A stretch of 15,171 nt of DNA from Candidatus Hydrogenedentota bacterium (GTDB lineage: Bacteria; Hydrogenedentota; Hydrogenedentia; Hydrogenedentales; SLHB01): assembly GCA_013349485.1 (NCBI GenBank), contig DUZM01000045.1, forward strand, positions 1 through 15,171. The letters are read 5' to 3'. The translations under genes and the position numbers were made by a program. Position 1 is the stretch's first letter. Each line of letters begins with the position of its first letter. The notes under the pieces are model-generated. The model saw nothing but the letters and a program-made list of their open reading frames with translations. It was not told where the DNA came from and did not search any database. This document shows, piece by piece, positions 14,525 to 15,171 of the stretch.

Positions 14525-14977
14525 TCAATCGTCCCGCCAGAGGTTCCCGAGATAGACTGCGCGGCCCGGGAACCCTTCCCGCAGCGCCGGGATTAGCGCA
14601 GCGCGGATGTCGGGTCGAAACGCGAGTGAAGAAAGCTCGTCTATCGGCACAAACCGGAGTTCCGCCAACCGCACGTCTTCGCCGAGCACAAGTTCCCCGC
14701 CGCTAATCGCCGCGGTGAAGTAGAGGTTCAGGACGTGCCGTTCTTTTTGGGGCGGGATGCTGTCGTTCGCGAAAACGAGGGCGCCGGGTCGTATCTCGAG
14801 TCCGGTTTCCTCGCGCACTTCGCGCTCGAGTGCCTCGCACAACGTTTCGCCGAAGTGGACGCCGCCGCCCGGCAGAAGCCAATACGTCTTTCCTTCTTTC
14901 ACATGACGCACGAGCAGGAGCGCGTCGCGGCGCACGATAATGGCGGCTATCCGGACGCGCGGACCCTCTAGCGGCAT
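14525..14977 (-). CDS. Nudix hydrolase
   Basis: This is a 150-aa Nudix-family pyrophosphohydrolase acting on a nucleoside diphosphate linked to another group; which one is not evident. The Nudix box is complete: Gly38-x5-Glu44-x7-Arg52-Glu53-Val-x-Glu56-Glu57-x-Gly59-Leu60, with the Glu residues binding Mg2+. The strand before it, YWLLPGGG, and the N-terminal VRIAAIIVRRDALLLVRH are typical of small MutT-like members. The ATG at 14977 has GGGAG about 9 nt upstream and overlaps the 3' end of hflX by 10 nt, so the two are probably co-transcribed and coupled. Housekeeping roles such as clearing oxidised nucleotides or ADP-ribose derivatives are common in the family. Family assignment is firm, substrate open. 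Confidence 0.95.
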   Translation of the reverse strand: MPLEGPRVRIAAIIVRRDALLLVRHVKEGKTYWLLPGGGVHFGETLCEALEREVREETGLEIRPGALVFANDSIPPQKERHVLNLYFTAAISGGELVLGEDVRLAELRFVPIDELSSLAFRPDIRAALIPALREGFPGRAVYLGNLWRDD

Positions 14978-15171
14978 GCAATGAACTCCCTGAACTGCGA
15001 CTCGATGGCGTGGTCCAGCTCGACGTTGACCAGGATCGCGTTGTCTTCGTAGCTTTCTTCAAGCACACGGCCGACCTGATGGAGCCGGGCGACCAGCCCC
15101 GCTTTACTTTGTGGAATACGGAGCATGACCCGGCTCGACTGGCCGGCCAACTGCGCATCCACGGCCTGTGC
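14968..15171 (-). CDS. hflX: GTPase HflX, C-terminal end (truncated by window edge)
   Basis: Only the last 67 residues are visible and the frame is open to the right edge of the window, so the GTG at 15162 is internal. The segment with VMLRIPQSKAGLVARLHQVG followed by VLEESYEDNAILVNVEL matches the small C-terminal domain of HflX, whose typical pattern is a Leu-Pro strand, a Gly-Leu helix, and a final strand pair. HflX is a ribosome-associated GTPase that splits stalled or stressed ribosomes. The G domain and N-terminal domain are outside the window, so the call rests on a short, moderately conserved stretch. The 3' end overlaps the Nudix gene by 10 nt. Confidence 0.7.
   Translation of the reverse strand, partial: AQAVDAQLAGQSSRVMLRIPQSKAGLVARLHQVGRVLEESYEDNAILVNVELDHAIESQFREFIACR

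Overview
The window is bacterial, GC-rich and densely coded. Shine-Dalgarno sites are mostly good, and one intergenic region carries recognisable sigma70-type promoters. The rpsO-pnp-M16 peptidase-dut order is a widely conserved bacterial block. A sulfatase, a xylose-isomerase-like TIM-barrel enzyme and two radical SAM proteins in the flanks recall sulfatase-rich lineages such as Planctomycetes, Lentisphaerae or Hydrogenedentota. That placement is a guess from gene content; nothing here fixes the phylum.

Layout. Bases 3-1289 (+) hold the C-terminal part of a sulfatase whose start lies left of the window. Facing it, and running leftward from 9255 to 1321 (-), is a long co-directional run: gap, pgk, rpsO, pnp, an M16 zinc peptidase, dut and a sugar phosphate isomerase/epimerase-like protein. 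Gaps between genes are about 100-155 nt, except the peptidase-dut pair, which overlaps by 4 nt. A divergent intergenic region (9256-9803) holds a likely gap promoter on the minus strand and a strong consensus promoter (TTGACA-N17-TATCAT) on the plus strand. The plus-strand promoter drives a 596-aa membrane-anchored protein of unknown function (9804-11594), followed by a hairpin with a GCAA loop. From 15171 down to 11694 (-) come the C-terminus of HflX, an overlapping Nudix hydrolase, a radical SAM protein with a degenerate SPASM-like tail, and a B12-binding-type radical SAM protein.

How it works together. gap and pgk are consecutive steps of lower glycolysis. rpsO-pnp links a ribosomal protein to RNA decay, and M16-dut is a translationally coupled pair. 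The rpsO leader can fold in alternative ways, one of which sequesters the ribosome binding site, so S15 autoregulation is plausible. The least explained items are the single-pass membrane protein and the two radical SAM enzymes. The membrane protein has an acidic cytoplasmic tail with three 18-residue LPPL repeats and many Thr-Pro sites, followed by a coiled coil. No CRISPR array, insertion sequence, rRNA or convincing tRNA was found. Functions are assigned from motifs read by eye; no database search was run.
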